DNA of 40,120 nucleotides from Bacteroidota bacterium (GTDB lineage Bacteria > Bacteroidota > Bacteroidia > Chitinophagales > Saprospiraceae): positions 1 through 40,120 of the forward strand of contig JAKOXM010000166.1 of NCBI GenBank assembly GCA_029781095.1, read 5' to 3'. The position numbers and the translations under genes were made by a program. Positions 1 to 9,009 of the stretch are shown here, piece by piece. Every line of letters begins with the position of its first letter. Within the stretch, counting starts at the first letter, position 1. The notes under the pieces are model-generated. The model did no database searches, was not told the origin of the DNA, and saw only the letters and a list, made by a program, of their open reading frames with translations.

Positions 1-106
1 GGGCAATGACATTTCGCTGAAAGCGGGCAATCTGGTGAGTCAGGGCTGGAAAACGGCGCCGTTTGTTCCGAAATACGTCGTTTTAGGGTACAATCATCGG
101 TTTTGA
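1..106 (+). CDS. C-terminal fragment of a probable outer-membrane protein
   Basis: An open frame enters from the left edge at base 2 and runs 34 codons to a TGA at 104-106. The last residues, KYVVLGYNHRF, alternate polar and hydrophobic and end in phenylalanine. That is the usual look of the final strand of an outer-membrane beta-barrel. The family cannot be named from so short a tail, so the outer-membrane assignment is an inference. The gene ends just before the long hairpin at 130-220, which would serve as its terminator. Confidence 0.45.
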   Translation, partial: GNDISLKAGNLVSQGWKTAPFVPKYVVLGYNHRF

Positions 107-129
107 CCATCTTAAGTTGGAGTGCAAAT

Positions 130-220
130 AAAATACCACGACGACACGAGGAAGCACGACGCATAAAAATTTTATTACCAATCAATTACGTCGTGCCTCT
201 CCGTGTCGTCGTGGTGTTTT
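130..220. terminator. Long inverted repeat, likely bidirectional terminator
   Basis: Arms at 135-161 and 189-215 match at 24 of 27 positions (outer part ACCACGACGACACG). Allowing one G-T pair, flanking A and T runs extend them to 130-161 and 189-220. The 27-nt loop is AT rich. The element lies between the end of the plus-strand gene at 106 and the end of the minus-strand AraC gene at 230, where a shared terminator is expected. A T run follows the stem on the plus strand and a T-rich stretch follows it on the minus strand. The arms are longer than an ordinary terminator, so a dispersed repeat is also possible. Confidence 0.6.
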
Positions 221-229
221 TCCATTTTG

Positions 230-1393
230 TTATTGCGGCATGCCTGAATTCAAAAACGAGGAAGGCGACCGTCCGGTTGCCTTTCTGAAATAGCGGTTAA
301 ACGCCGACTTGGAATTAAAACCGCATTCCAGCGCAATGGCAAGCAGCGTATAATGGCTGTTTTTGGGATCGTCGGCCATTTTCAGAAAGGCTTCAACGCG
401 CATCGAATTCACGTAGTCGTAGAAGTTTTTGCCTTCTTTGTCATTGATGATCTGCGAAAGGTAGTTGGGGTGCGTGTCCAGGCGTGCTGCCAAATCGGTG
501 AGCGAGAGTTCGCTTTCACGGAACACCTGTCCGTCGGTCATCAGGCTCAGGAGCCGCCTGTGAAGCGCCTCCGCCGCTTCCTGGCTCAGACCCGATTTTT
601 CATATTTCTTTTTATCGGAGGAGGGGGCTGCCGTATTTTCCAAAGAATCAGCCTCCGGCGAAGATTCTGTTTTAATACCCGGAAATGAAAAACCGGGCAC
701 ATCGTAATGTTCCTGTGCCAATTGCAAGGCCGGGGGATTGGTAAAAATACCAGTCTGACGAATACCGAAATGCCCGATGAACAAGACAAACAACACCGCA
801 GCTCCGAAAACGAGCGGGTCATTGCCAAACAACACCGGTATCCAGACGATCGCCAGTCCGTAAATCAGGTATTGCATCCATTGCAGGTTGACATTTTCCT
901 CGTTGGAAAACAAATCGGTTATAACGCGGCGATGTTTTCTAAGCAAGCGGTGCGCGAGAATGGTGTATACTACGCCCGAAACATTGATCGCAATGTTGAC
1001 CAGGAACATAAAGGTTTCGTAGCCGGCTCCCTTATGTTGAAAAACCCAGATTTTCTGCTCCACAGGCAGCAGTGAAAACGGGATCATGTACAGGTAACAG
1101 CCTGAAATGGGCAGGAAATGGGCCCACCAACGCCCCGGCAAAGTGCCCCGGCATAGCGCGGCGGTGTACAGGAACAGCAGGGGCGGGTGCGCCAGCGGCA
1201 TTGGAACCGCAAGTCCAAGCAAGAAAGGCAGATCATAGATTCTTTGGGAGATGTACAAATAGTACAAACTCAAATGGCATCCGATCCAGAACATCCAAAA
1301 CGCCAGTACATAGTCGGCCGCGGTTTTGCCTTTTTTGCCGAGCAGCAGCAGACACAGGAAAAAAGAGATGATTATGCCGGTGATATAGAGCAT
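230..1393 (-). CDS. Membrane-anchored AraC-family transcriptional regulator
   Basis: The product is about 387 aa. The N-terminal half has about seven hydrophobic segments (residues 1-215). A polar, charged linker follows, then a C-terminal AraC-type double helix-turn-helix in roughly the last 100 residues, with the familiar pattern LAARLDTHPNYLSQIIN followed by ALECGFNSKSAFNRYF. Proteins of this 7TM-HTH_18 layout are common in Bacteroidota and are thought to sense a signal at the inner membrane and bind DNA with the tail. I chose the ATG at 1393 because the first transmembrane helix begins there; the frame stays open to 1474 with weaker starts. The gene is divergent from the pullulanase gene across about 110 bp and may regulate it, which is inference from position only. 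Confidence 0.85.
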   Translation of the reverse strand: MLYITGIIISFFLCLLLLGKKGKTAADYVLAFWMFWIGCHLSLYYLYISQRIYDLPFLLGLAVPMPLAHPPLLFLYTAALCRGTLPGRWWAHFLPISGCYLYMIPFSLLPVEQKIWVFQHKGAGYETFMFLVNIAINVSGVVYTILAHRLLRKHRRVITDLFSNEENVNLQWMQYLIYGLAIVWIPVLFGNDPLVFGAAVLFVLFIGHFGIRQTGIFTNPPALQLAQEHYDVPGFSFPGIKTESSPEADSLENTAAPSSDKKKYEKSGLSQEAAEALHRRLLSLMTDGQVFRESELSLTDLAARLDTHPNYLSQIINDKEGKNFYDYVNSMRVEAFLKMADDPKNSHYTLLAIALECGFNSKSAFNRYFRKATGRSPSSFLNSGMPQ

Positions 1394-1474
1394 TCTTGTT
1401 CGATCAAAGCGGTACAAAGATGTCTGATTATGCCGGCTTTGGGTTGTAAAATATCGCTGAATTTTACATTGCAC

Positions 1475-1482
1475 TACCTTTG
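1475..1482 (+). promoter_or_regulatory. Bacteroidota-type -7 element (TACCTTTG)
   Basis: TACCTTTG matches the TAnnTTTG -7 consensus of the Bacteroidota primary sigma factor and lies 21 nt before the ATG at 1504. I could not find a good -33 TTTG at the expected distance of about 19-20 nt. It would drive the pullulanase gene with a very short leader. Confidence 0.35.
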
Positions 1483-1503
1483 TCGCTCAAAATCCTCCAT
1501 ATC

Positions 1504-3516
1504 ATGTCCAGCAAACTACTTCTGCTTTCCATACTACTGTTCTTTATCACCCTCTACGCCTGCCGCAGCCTTGCCCCGGTATCTGCCGGCGTCTTTGACA
1601 GTTATCCGGAATATACCGGCGCCGACCTCGGAATGACCTACGGCCCGCAGCGCACGGTATTCAAACTCTGGGCGCCATCAGCCACCGCCGTGCGTCTGCA
1701 CCTGTACGCCGGCGGCGAAAGCCCTGCACCCGAAAGCACGGTGCTGCTGGAAAAAACCGCCTCCGGAGTGTGGAAAACCACGTTGGAAGGCGACCGGAAA
1801 GGCAAATTTTACACGGTGCAAGTACAATACAGGGGCAAATGGCTCGCCGAAACCCCCGACCCCTATGTCAAGGCAGTGGGTACCAACGGTCGCCGCGGGC
1901 AAATCATCGACCTCGCCGCCACCAACCCGCCCGGCTGGGTACAGGACAGGCGTCCGGAACAAAAAAACTTTACCGACATCATTTTATACGAATTACATGT
2001 GCGCGATGCCTCCATCGCTCCCAATTCGGGCATTCACAACAAGGGAAAATTCCTGGGTTTGACCGAAACAGGCACCAGGAGTCCCGATGGCCTCGCCACC
2101 GGGCTGGATCACCTGAAAGAACTGGGTATCACACACGTTCACCTGCTGCCGGTGTTCGATTTTCGCTCCATCGACGAGCGCCCCTCGGCTGAAAAACGCT
2201 ATAACTGGGGCTATGACCCCGAACATTACAATACCCCCGAAGGCTCGTATTCCACCGATCCCGCCGATGGCGCCGTGCGCATCCGCGAGTTCAAACAACT
2301 GGTGCAAGCCATGCATTCCGCCGGCATCCGGGTGGTGATGGACGTGGTGTACAACCATACCGGGGGGCCCAACGATCAATCGGTGTTCAACCGCATCGTG
2401 CCGGGTTACTACTACCGCCAAAAACCGGACGGCTCCTGGTCCGACGCTTCGGCCTGCGGCAATGAAACCGCCTCCGAGCGGCCCATGGTGCGGCGTTTTA
2501 TGCTCGAATCACTGAAATACTGGGTGCGGGAATATCATATTGACGGGTTTCGTTTCGACCTGATGGGTATCCACGACATCACGACCATGAACCGCATCAG
2601 CGCCGAGCTGCATGCCATCGATCCCACTATTTTTCTCTACGGAGAGGGCTGGACTGCGGGCAGCAGTCCGCTGCCCGATTCCCTGCGGGCGCTCAAATCG
2701 AACACGATGAAACTGGATCGCGTCGCTGCCTTCAGCGACGACATGCGCGACGCCATCAAGGGCCACGTGTTCCACCCCGGGCAAAAAGGCTTCATCAGCG
2801 GTAATCCTGACCTGAAGGAAAGTCTGAAATTCGGCATCGTCGCGTCTGTACAGCACCCGCAGATCAGGTACGACGAAGTCAACTATTCCAAAGCGCCCTG
2901 GGCGCGGGAGCCCTACCAAACCATTACCTACGCAGAATGTCACGATAATCATACCCTTTGGGATCGCCTGGCTATTTCCGCTCCCGAGGTCAGCGAGGCC
3001 GAACACATCCGGATGCAAAAACTCGCCGGCGCCATAGTGCTCACGTCTCAGGGCGTGCCTTTTCTGCATGCCGGCGTCGAAATGTTGCGCAGCAAACAAG
3101 GCGTGGAAAATTCGTTCGAATCGCCTGACAGCATCAACCAGATCGACTGGAGCCGGAAAGCGCGCTATGCCGACGTGTTCGATTATTTCAAAAAACTGAT
3201 CCGGTTGCGAAAAGATCACCCGGCATTCCGGATGGCTTCATCGGAGCAAATTCGCCAACATCTGCGCTTTATTGATACGGAAGACCCCAATTTTGTCGCC
3301 TTCCGATTGAGCGAACACCCCAACGGGGATACCTGGCGCGACATCCTGGTTTTGTACAACGGCAGTGGCATTCTTCAGGATTTCACCCTGCCCGACGGGA
3401 AATGGACGGTGGTACTCGATGCGCAGGATATCAACGAAGCCGGGCTCCGTACCATGCGGAGCAATTCCTTGCAGGTGGCCCCGATCAGCGCAATGGTGCT
3501 GGTTCGGGAAGAATAA
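1504..3516 (+). CDS. pulA: Type I pullulanase lipoprotein (GH13)
   Basis: This is a 670-aa debranching enzyme that cleaves alpha-1,6 links in pullulan, glycogen or starch. The N-terminus is a lipoprotein signal with lipobox LYAC (Cys20). A CBM48-like beta domain follows (about 40-140), then the GH13 barrel. Visible motifs are YNWGYDP (233-239, typical of pullulanases), DVVYNH (280-285), GFRFD with nucleophile Asp352, YGEGW with acid/base Glu381, and HDN with Asp481. Length fits type I pullulanase. The start is the ATG at 1504, eight codons inside the open frame, because the signal peptide begins there. Lipidation implies periplasmic or surface exposure, so it probably acts on imported or external glucans. 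It ends 3 bp before the convergent MFS gene ends. Confidence 0.93.
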   Translation: MSSKLLLLSILLFFITLYACRSLAPVSAGVFDSYPEYTGADLGMTYGPQRTVFKLWAPSATAVRLHLYAGGESPAPESTVLLEKTASGVWKTTLEGDRKGKFYTVQVQYRGKWLAETPDPYVKAVGTNGRRGQIIDLAATNPPGWVQDRRPEQKNFTDIILYELHVRDASIAPNSGIHNKGKFLGLTETGTRSPDGLATGLDHLKELGITHVHLLPVFDFRSIDERPSAEKRYNWGYDPEHYNTPEGSYSTDPADGAVRIREFKQLVQAMHSAGIRVVMDVVYNHTGGPNDQSVFNRIVPGYYYRQKPDGSWSDASACGNETASERPMVRRFMLESLKYWVREYHIDGFRFDLMGIHDITTMNRISAELHAIDPTIFLYGEGWTAGSSPLPDSLRALKSNTMKLDRVAAFSDDMRDAIKGHVFHPGQKGFISGNPDLKESLKFGIVASVQHPQIRYDEVNYSKAPWAREPYQTITYAECHDNHTLWDRLAISAPEVSEAEHIRMQKLAGAIVLTSQGVPFLHAGVEMLRSKQGVENSFESPDSINQIDWSRKARYADVFDYFKKLIRLRKDHPAFRMASSEQIRQHLRFIDTEDPNFVAFRLSEHPNGDTWRDILVLYNGSGILQDFTLPDGKWTVVLDAQDINEAGLRTMRSNSLQVAPISAMVLVREE

Positions 3517-3519
3517 TTG

Positions 3520-4833
3520 TCAGGCCGTCCCGGGCTTTTGTCGCTGGAGCCTGAACAACAAGACCAAACTGATCGCAAACCAGATTACCAGTGACATGAT
3601 CGAATAGCGCATGCTGCCGGTAAGGTTATCCATATATCCCCAGATGACAAGACCGCACATCATGGCCACTTTTTCGCACACGTCGTAAAAACTGAAGTAG
3701 CCGGCGTTGTTGTCCGTTTTGGGTATGAGTTTGGAATATGTGGAGCGCGAAAGAGATTGAATACCCCCCATTACCAACCCGATAAAAACGCCTGCAATAT
3801 AAAAGTGGAGCGGTGTATTGATGAAAATACTTCCCGCGCAGATACCGATCCAGGTAATCACCGCTACGGTCAGGCTGCGCAGATTGCCCGTTTTTTTGGA
3901 TATCCAGGCAAACAGGTAGGCACCGCCAATACCAACATACTCCAGCAAGAGAATGGTGATAATGAGTTGCGTGACACCCAGGTGGATTTCTTTCTCACCG
4001 AAAGATGCTGCCATGAACAACACCGTCTGCACGCCCATGATATAAAAAAAGAAACTCAACAGGAACGTGCGCAGGAAGCGTTCCCGCTTCAGCCGGTTCC
4101 ATATTTTGGCCAGTTCCCTGAATCCGTTGAGCAGATATTTCCCTTCGGGCGTCTTTTTGGAAATGCGATTGGGAAGACGGGAAAAAGTGATCTGGGCAAA
4201 ACCCAGCCACCATATTCCGGTCATTAAAAAAGCCAGGCGCGGCATAAAGGTGCTGTCCGTGACACCCAGTTTTTTCTGATTCATGATCAGGGCGAGGTTA
4301 ACAAGCAGGAGTATCGTGGAGCCAAAATAACCGTAGGAAAATCCCCTCGCACTTACCTTGTCCTGGAAGTCTTCCGTGGCAATAACCGGCAGATAAGCAT
4401 TGTAAAACACGATACTGCCGGAATAACCGATGGTGGAAAGAAGTACGCCCGCAAGTCCCAGATACAATTGGTCGCGGCCTTCAAAACCGAAAAGCAGCAA
4501 ACAGCCCAGTACACCCATGTAGCAAAACATCCGCATGAACCATTTCTGGTTTCCGGTATAGTCCGATATGGAAGACAACAATGGTGAAAGAAGCGCGACG
4601 ATACCGAAGGCGATCCCCATATTGATGGAATACAAGGCCGTATTCTCTATCGGGAATCCGAAAATCTCGACGACACCGGAGCCGTTCAACCTCGTAACCT
4701 GGTTGTAGTAGGCAGGAAAAATGGCTGAAGTGATCACCAGAATGTAGACTGAATTGGCCCAGTCGTACATAACCCAGGCAAATATGGTTTTTTTGTCGTT
4801 TCTGGGGATGAGCACTTCAGCCTGTTGATTCAT
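3520..4833 (-). CDS. MFS transporter, UMF1/Atg22-like family
   Basis: A 437-aa polytopic protein with about 12 hydrophobic helices. The N-terminal stretch WVMYDWANSVY and the later GLVMGGIQSLSRSTYSKLIP are hallmarks of the UMF1 (Atg22-like) MFS group. Members are annotated as MFS or vacuole-effluxer-like proteins, and bacterial substrates are unknown; amino acids or small metabolites are possible. The ATG at 4833 opens a short cytosolic tail before the first helix. A weakly supported link to the neighbouring pullulanase would make it a sugar exporter or importer, but it is on the opposite strand and convergent. Confidence 0.85.
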   Translation of the reverse strand: MNQQAEVLIPRNDKKTIFAWVMYDWANSVYILVITSAIFPAYYNQVTRLNGSGVVEIFGFPIENTALYSINMGIAFGIVALLSPLLSSISDYTGNQKWFMRMFCYMGVLGCLLLFGFEGRDQLYLGLAGVLLSTIGYSGSIVFYNAYLPVIATEDFQDKVSARGFSYGYFGSTILLLVNLALIMNQKKLGVTDSTFMPRLAFLMTGIWWLGFAQITFSRLPNRISKKTPEGKYLLNGFRELAKIWNRLKRERFLRTFLLSFFFYIMGVQTVLFMAASFGEKEIHLGVTQLIITILLLEYVGIGGAYLFAWISKKTGNLRSLTVAVITWIGICAGSIFINTPLHFYIAGVFIGLVMGGIQSLSRSTYSKLIPKTDNNAGYFSFYDVCEKVAMMCGLVIWGYMDNLTGSMRYSIMSLVIWFAISLVLLFRLQRQKPGTA

Positions 4834-4860
4834 TTATTTCAAGTCGGGGGTTTGGTTTGA

Positions 4861-5499
4861 TCAGTTTCGAATGCGCCGCAGGCCACCGAAGTAGTATTGC
4901 AGGCCCATGGAAAGGGCAAACTGGTTCGTGCGCGTAATCGTGGACGTCGTCACACCGCCGTTGTTCGTGTCGAATTTGCTGCGGGCGTAGTTGTATTTAA
5001 AAATTGCCTCTATACCGAAACCACCTTTGGAATACACCGTAATGCCCGGGCCTACACCCACTGCGAAAATATTGGTACTGATGCTTTCTTTGGTTTCGCC
5101 AACTGTTTGGTCATCCTTCGAGTTGCCGAATCCGAAATTGGTCACTGCAAAAAGCGCAACGTTGTCGCCGGCAGGGAAGTAGTACCGCATGAAGGGTCCG
5201 AACAGCAAATCACTGTCTTCCTTTTTATCTCCATTGGGCAATACCACGGTATTGATGGTATAGTCGGCGCCGATGCCAAGGGCAAAATAGTCCAGAACAA
5301 AATAGCCGATACTTGGTGCAATGTTGATTTGTTTTGGCGAAAGTCCTTTTTCCTCTGCACTGCCGCTGGTTACTTTGGAGTTGGCGGTCGAAAAGCCGAC
5401 CGTCGTACCGATCATGAAATTGCCTTTGTCCAGTATTTGAGCGGAAGCAACCACATGTATCAGAATGATGAACAGGGGAAGCAATACAATTTTTTTCAT
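4861..5499 (-). CDS. Small outer-membrane beta-barrel protein
   Basis: A 212-aa protein with a clear signal peptide (cleavage after VASAQ). Alternating-residue strands follow, rich in Gly, Tyr and Phe, such as FAVGVGPGITVYSKGGFGIEAIFKYNY (read here as a pattern, not an exact motif) and a closing LQYYFGG strand. This is the layout of the outer-membrane beta-barrel porin-family proteins common in Bacteroidota. The specific role is unknown. It lies 27 bp upstream of the MFS gene on the same strand and could be co-transcribed with it. The roughly 200 bp beyond its start (5500-5706) hold no convincing ORF. Confidence 0.75.
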   Translation of the reverse strand: MKKIVLLPLFIILIHVVASAQILDKGNFMIGTTVGFSTANSKVTSGSAEEKGLSPKQINIAPSIGYFVLDYFALGIGADYTINTVVLPNGDKKEDSDLLFGPFMRYYFPAGDNVALFAVTNFGFGNSKDDQTVGETKESISTNIFAVGVGPGITVYSKGGFGIEAIFKYNYARSKFDTNNGGVTTSTITRTNQFALSMGLQYYFGGLRRIRN

Positions 5500-5706
5500 G
5501 ATATGGATGGGTTAATTGATCGGAAAGGCAAGCGCCATGGCCCGCCATTTGTTTGATATTCCCGATAAAACAGTCTCGGAAAAATGCATGAAACACGTTC
5601 ACCGGTTCATTCCAAAGATCAGGGAATGCCTTCGAGAAGTGCGATGAGTAATGTCAGGACAGCGGGCAATTGTCATCAAAAACAACCATGATGCAGGCCA
5701 GCGTGG

Positions 5707-8310
5707 TCACTGACTCCGGGCTTGCCTGATCCTGAAAAACAATTTCTCCAGTTCTACGGCCCAGAATGCGACGGACGACAAGGCCAGTGCCGCCAGTAAT
5801 TCGTTCAAAGACAGGGGCGCCGTTTTAAAAACCGGGTTGAGGGCAGGAATATAAATGGTTGCCATCTGCAACACGCAGGTCAGCAGCACTGCACCGAGCA
5901 ACGGAAGGTTGGAAAACAATCCCTGCCGGAAGAGTGATTCCGTTTCGGAACGGATGGCGAGCACATGGCCCATCTGGCTGAAACTCAGCACGGTGAACAC
6001 CATCGTTTGCCAATGCGTATCTTCCATGCGGATTGCCACGGCCTGCGTGCCGATGGTCACGGCGCCGATAAGGATACCCACCCAGATGATGTGCCTGCCG
6101 AGGCCGCCGGCAAAAATACTCTCGCCGGGGGGGCGCGGCGGGCGCTTCATGATCCCTTTTTCGGCCGGCTCTGCGGCGAGCGCGATGCCGGGCAGGCCAT
6201 CGGAAACAAGATTGATCCACAGTATATGGATGGGCAGAAGCGGTATGGGCAGACCGAAAAAAGGCGCCAGCAGGATGGTCCATATTTCGCCTGAATTGCC
6301 CGTCAGGATGTAGCGGATAAATTTTCGGATGTTGTCGTAAATCCGCCGCCCCTGCCTGACTGATTTTACGATCGTTGCAAAATTGTCGTCGAGCAGGATC
6401 ATATCGGCGGCTTCTTTCGATACATCCGTGCCGGTGATGCCCATCGCTATGCCGATGTCGGCCCGTTTCAGGGAAGGCGCGTCGTTCACACCGTCGCCGG
6501 TCATGGCTACAAAATGTCCCTTGCTTTGGAGAGCCTTTACGATATTCAGTTTTTGTTCCGGCGAAACACGGGCGTAGACCCTGATATGTTCCACCTTCTC
6601 TTCAAACTCGCGCAATGACATGGCAGCGAGATCGGCGCCGCTCACGACCAGGTCGCCGGGTGATTCGATAATCCCGATTTTTTGGGCGATATTTTTTGCC
6701 GTGAGCAAATGATCGCCCGTGATCATAACCGGCCGGATGCCCGCTACTTTACATTCATGTACCGCCTGCTTCGCTTCCTGCCGCGGCGGATCCATCAATC
6801 CGGCGATCCCGACGATGACAAGGTCCCGTTCCATGGTCGCCGGTGTTATTTCTACCGGCAATTCGGCGAACGTTTTCATGGCGAACCCCAGGACGCGCAA
6901 ACCCGTTGCCGCCATGGCGTCGCCCTGTCGCGTCCATTGCTCTTTTTCGGGCCGGCCGAGTTCGGCTGTGATTTCGAGCAACCCGTCGAAGGCGCCTTTT
7001 GTGAAAGCAACATAGGATGACCCGTTCCGGTGAATGGTCGTCATCCTTTTCCTTCCGGAATCAAAGGGGATTTCAGCGACCCTCGGATATTGTATTTCAA
7101 GTTCTTTTTTTGACAGCAAATGGTCTCTTGCGGTCAGCGACAATGCGATTTCTGTCGGATCGCCGAAGGCATTACCGTCGTTTCCTTCCGAAACGTCGTT
7201 GCACAAGGCCATGGCTTTGAGCAGCCACAATACATTTCCGTTCTCGCGATAATGCTGCAGATCATGGGCGGATATCACGGTGTTTTCGGCAAACACCTCC
7301 TGCACCTTCATTTTATTGATGGTGAGCGTCCCGGTTTTGTCGGAGCAGATGTAATTGACCGATCCCAGGGTTTCCACTGCGGGCAGGTTTCTCACGAGGG
7401 CTTTCCGCCTCACCATACGTTTCGCCCCAAGCGCCAGCGCAATCGTAATGACGGCGGGCAGGGCCTCCGGAATAGCCGCTACCGCCAGCGAAATCGCGGT
7501 AAGCAGCATTAGCCAGGGCTCCACTCCGCGGAGGTAACCGAAACCGAATACTATGACGCAGATCAGGAGGATGATGTACGACAGGTTTTTCCCGAATGCC
7601 GCAAGGCGTTTTTGCAGCGGCGTTCGGGTGTCATCCTCCTGCAACAGTCTGGCGATGTTGCCCAATTCCGTGTTCATGCCCGTGGCCACGACAATGCCAT
7701 TGGCTCTTCCATAGGTAATGTACGTCCCTTTATATGCCATATTCCGGCGGTCGCCCAACGGAATATCCGCGCCTGAAAGCAGTTCGCTGTGTTTTTCCGT
7801 CACAACCGACTCGCCTGTAAGCGATGATTCATCTACCTGCAGGTTATGGACTTCAAAGAGGCGGATGTCGGCCGGCACCACGTTGCCTGCTTCCAGCACA
7901 GCCACGTCACCGGGCACCAGAAGAGCCGAGGGAATTTGTTCCGGATGACCGTCGCGGATAACGGTGGCGTTTGGCGCAGCCATCTGACGCAGGGCATCGA
8001 TGGCTTTTTCTGCGCGAAATTCCTGTACAAAACCGATGATCGCATTAGCGAACACAATTGCAAGGATAACTATGGTATCGGTGATTTCGCCGATCAGCCC
8101 CGAGATAACGGCGGCGGCCATCAGCACCAGGATCATAAAATCGGCAAACTGATCCAGAAACAATCTCCAGAGCGGCTTTTTCTTTTTTTCTTCCAGCACA
8201 TTCGGCCCGTACCGCGCGAGGTGTTCTTCGGCATGAGCGGAAGTGATGCCCCGCGCCGAGGTACCCAACAGTTCATCGATCTTTTTGACGGGAAGGAGGT
8301 GCCAGTTCAT
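5707..8310 (-). CDS. Ca2+-type cation-transporting P-type ATPase (P2A)
   Basis: An 867-aa pump with all P-type landmarks: actuator TGES (165-168), phosphorylation motif DKTGT (Asp324) and hinge TGDGVND (604-610), plus about ten membrane helices. The ion-site residues of SERCA-type calcium pumps appear conserved. M4 reads PEALP (Glu282), M5 has Asn672 and Glu675 in GNSGE, and M6 has Asn700 and Asp704 in NLVSD. That argues for Ca2+ export rather than Mg2+ or K+, though PEALP replaces the commoner PEGLP. The ATG at 8310 begins the cation-ATPase N domain. It follows a small ORF and an OsmC gene on the same strand, suggesting a stress-linked transcription unit. Related pumps (CtpF in mycobacteria) belong to hypoxia regulons. 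Confidence 0.9.
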   Translation of the reverse strand: MNWHLLPVKKIDELLGTSARGITSAHAEEHLARYGPNVLEEKKKKPLWRLFLDQFADFMILVLMAAAVISGLIGEITDTIVILAIVFANAIIGFVQEFRAEKAIDALRQMAAPNATVIRDGHPEQIPSALLVPGDVAVLEAGNVVPADIRLFEVHNLQVDESSLTGESVVTEKHSELLSGADIPLGDRRNMAYKGTYITYGRANGIVVATGMNTELGNIARLLQEDDTRTPLQKRLAAFGKNLSYIILLICVIVFGFGYLRGVEPWLMLLTAISLAVAAIPEALPAVITIALALGAKRMVRRKALVRNLPAVETLGSVNYICSDKTGTLTINKMKVQEVFAENTVISAHDLQHYRENGNVLWLLKAMALCNDVSEGNDGNAFGDPTEIALSLTARDHLLSKKELEIQYPRVAEIPFDSGRKRMTTIHRNGSSYVAFTKGAFDGLLEITAELGRPEKEQWTRQGDAMAATGLRVLGFAMKTFAELPVEITPATMERDLVIVGIAGLMDPPRQEAKQAVHECKVAGIRPVMITGDHLLTAKNIAQKIGIIESPGDLVVSGADLAAMSLREFEEKVEHIRVYARVSPEQKLNIVKALQSKGHFVAMTGDGVNDAPSLKRADIGIAMGITGTDVSKEAADMILLDDNFATIVKSVRQGRRIYDNIRKFIRYILTGNSGEIWTILLAPFFGLPIPLLPIHILWINLVSDGLPGIALAAEPAEKGIMKRPPRPPGESIFAGGLGRHIIWVGILIGAVTIGTQAVAIRMEDTHWQTMVFTVLSFSQMGHVLAIRSETESLFRQGLFSNLPLLGAVLLTCVLQMATIYIPALNPVFKTAPLSLNELLAALALSSVAFWAVELEKLFFRIRQARSQ

Positions 8311-8325
8311 GGAGGGGAAATTACT

Positions 8326-8484
8326 CTACTTGTACTGCTTTGCTTCAATTTCCGGTAATTTCTTTTTATATTCTTCAGAGTCCCAAGTGATTCCCCATTT
8401 TGCAACATAATCCTGAAGTTTTCCGAGCCCGAACTCTTCGTGCCGCTTGTCAACATTGTCCGGATCATTGAATCGTATTATCAC
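8326..8484 (-). CDS. Small ORF, 52 aa, unrecognised
   Basis: A frame of 52 codons starts at a GTG directly preceded by an in-frame TGA and ends in TAG 15 bp before the Ca2+ ATPase start. The predicted peptide is highly charged, beginning MIIRFNDPDNVDKRHEEFG, with an aromatic middle (DYVAKWGITW) and a lysine-rich end. Its composition and G/C-ending codons look protein-like rather than random. It fills most of the gap between the OsmC gene (ending 8509) and the ATPase (starting 8310), same strand. I do not recognise the family. It could be a genuine small protein or the tail of a decayed gene. Confidence 0.5.
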   Translation of the reverse strand: MIIRFNDPDNVDKRHEEFGLGKLQDYVAKWGITWDSEEYKKKLPEIEAKQYK

Positions 8485-8508
8485 TCAAAGTCTGAAACGC
8501 CCCGGACT

Positions 8509-8907
8509 CTATTGCATCAGGGCAACTTTTACACCCGCCCTCAAGGTGTTCTGTATTTCAGATACCTGATCCGTATGTTTTATCAATTCTGCCAATGCCT
8601 CGTCAGAAGCGTCACCGGTTATTTCAGCCCGGTAGATAATGTTATAAGCCGGTTCTCCTTCGGCAGCAAACTCTGCCGAAGCTTCCACCCGGACCTGCGT
8701 TATGCTTATGTTCCGTTTCCGGGCTTCCCGGTAAATGTCGTTGCAAAAACACGTTGCCAGGGCGAGGCACAAAAACTCTCCGCCGTTTACCGCCGAGCCT
8801 GCACCGGCCGTTTTGGCAGGAATGTCAAGTCCGCGCAGCATATCATTCGTTTGGACCGTGACAAAATGTTTATCAACGGCATTGTCAACTCTTGCTGTAA
8901 TTTTCAT
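8509..8907 (-). CDS. OsmC/Ohr-family protein
   Basis: A 132-aa protein of the OsmC fold, a family of thiol-dependent peroxide reductases and related proteins. The central helix carries the conserved arrangement GGEFLCLALATCFCNDI (Cys47, Cys53 and Cys55), where classical members place one reactive Cys; the second Cys usually found about 65 residues later is absent. A true hydroperoxidase activity is therefore uncertain, and it resembles the OsmC-like branch of unknown substrate. The ATG at 8907 is chosen over an upstream GTG at 8916. The gene is downstream of a perfect hairpin and upstream of the small ORF and Ca2+ pump on the same strand. Confidence 0.8.
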   Translation of the reverse strand: MKITARVDNAVDKHFVTVQTNDMLRGLDIPAKTAGAGSAVNGGEFLCLALATCFCNDIYREARKRNISITQVRVEASAEFAAEGEPAYNIIYRAEITGDASDEALAELIKHTDQVSEIQNTLRAGVKVALMQ

Positions 8908-8934
8908 CAGGAGCACATTTTTTAGTCGGGTTCA

Positions 8935-8995
8935 TTGTACAGCGAAACACCAGTTTCGCATAAAAAGCGGGCGAAACTGGTGTTTCGCTGTACAA
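8935..8995. repeat. Perfect 25-bp inverted repeat
   Basis: Arms at 8935-8959 and 8971-8995 are perfect reverse complements (core TGTACAGCGAAACACCAG) around an 11-nt AT-rich loop. It lies just after the stop of the second P-type ATPase gene and before the OsmC start, both on the minus strand, so it may terminate or attenuate the upstream transcript. No immediate T run follows the stem on that strand. Such long perfect palindromes can also be REP-like dispersed elements. Confidence 0.75.
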
Positions 8996-9009
8996 GTACA
9001 AGTATATGA

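Noticed and set aside
5500-5706. Small RNA or gene in the gap before the outer-membrane protein gene
   Set aside because: No coding frame, clear hairpin or promoter motif could be supported.
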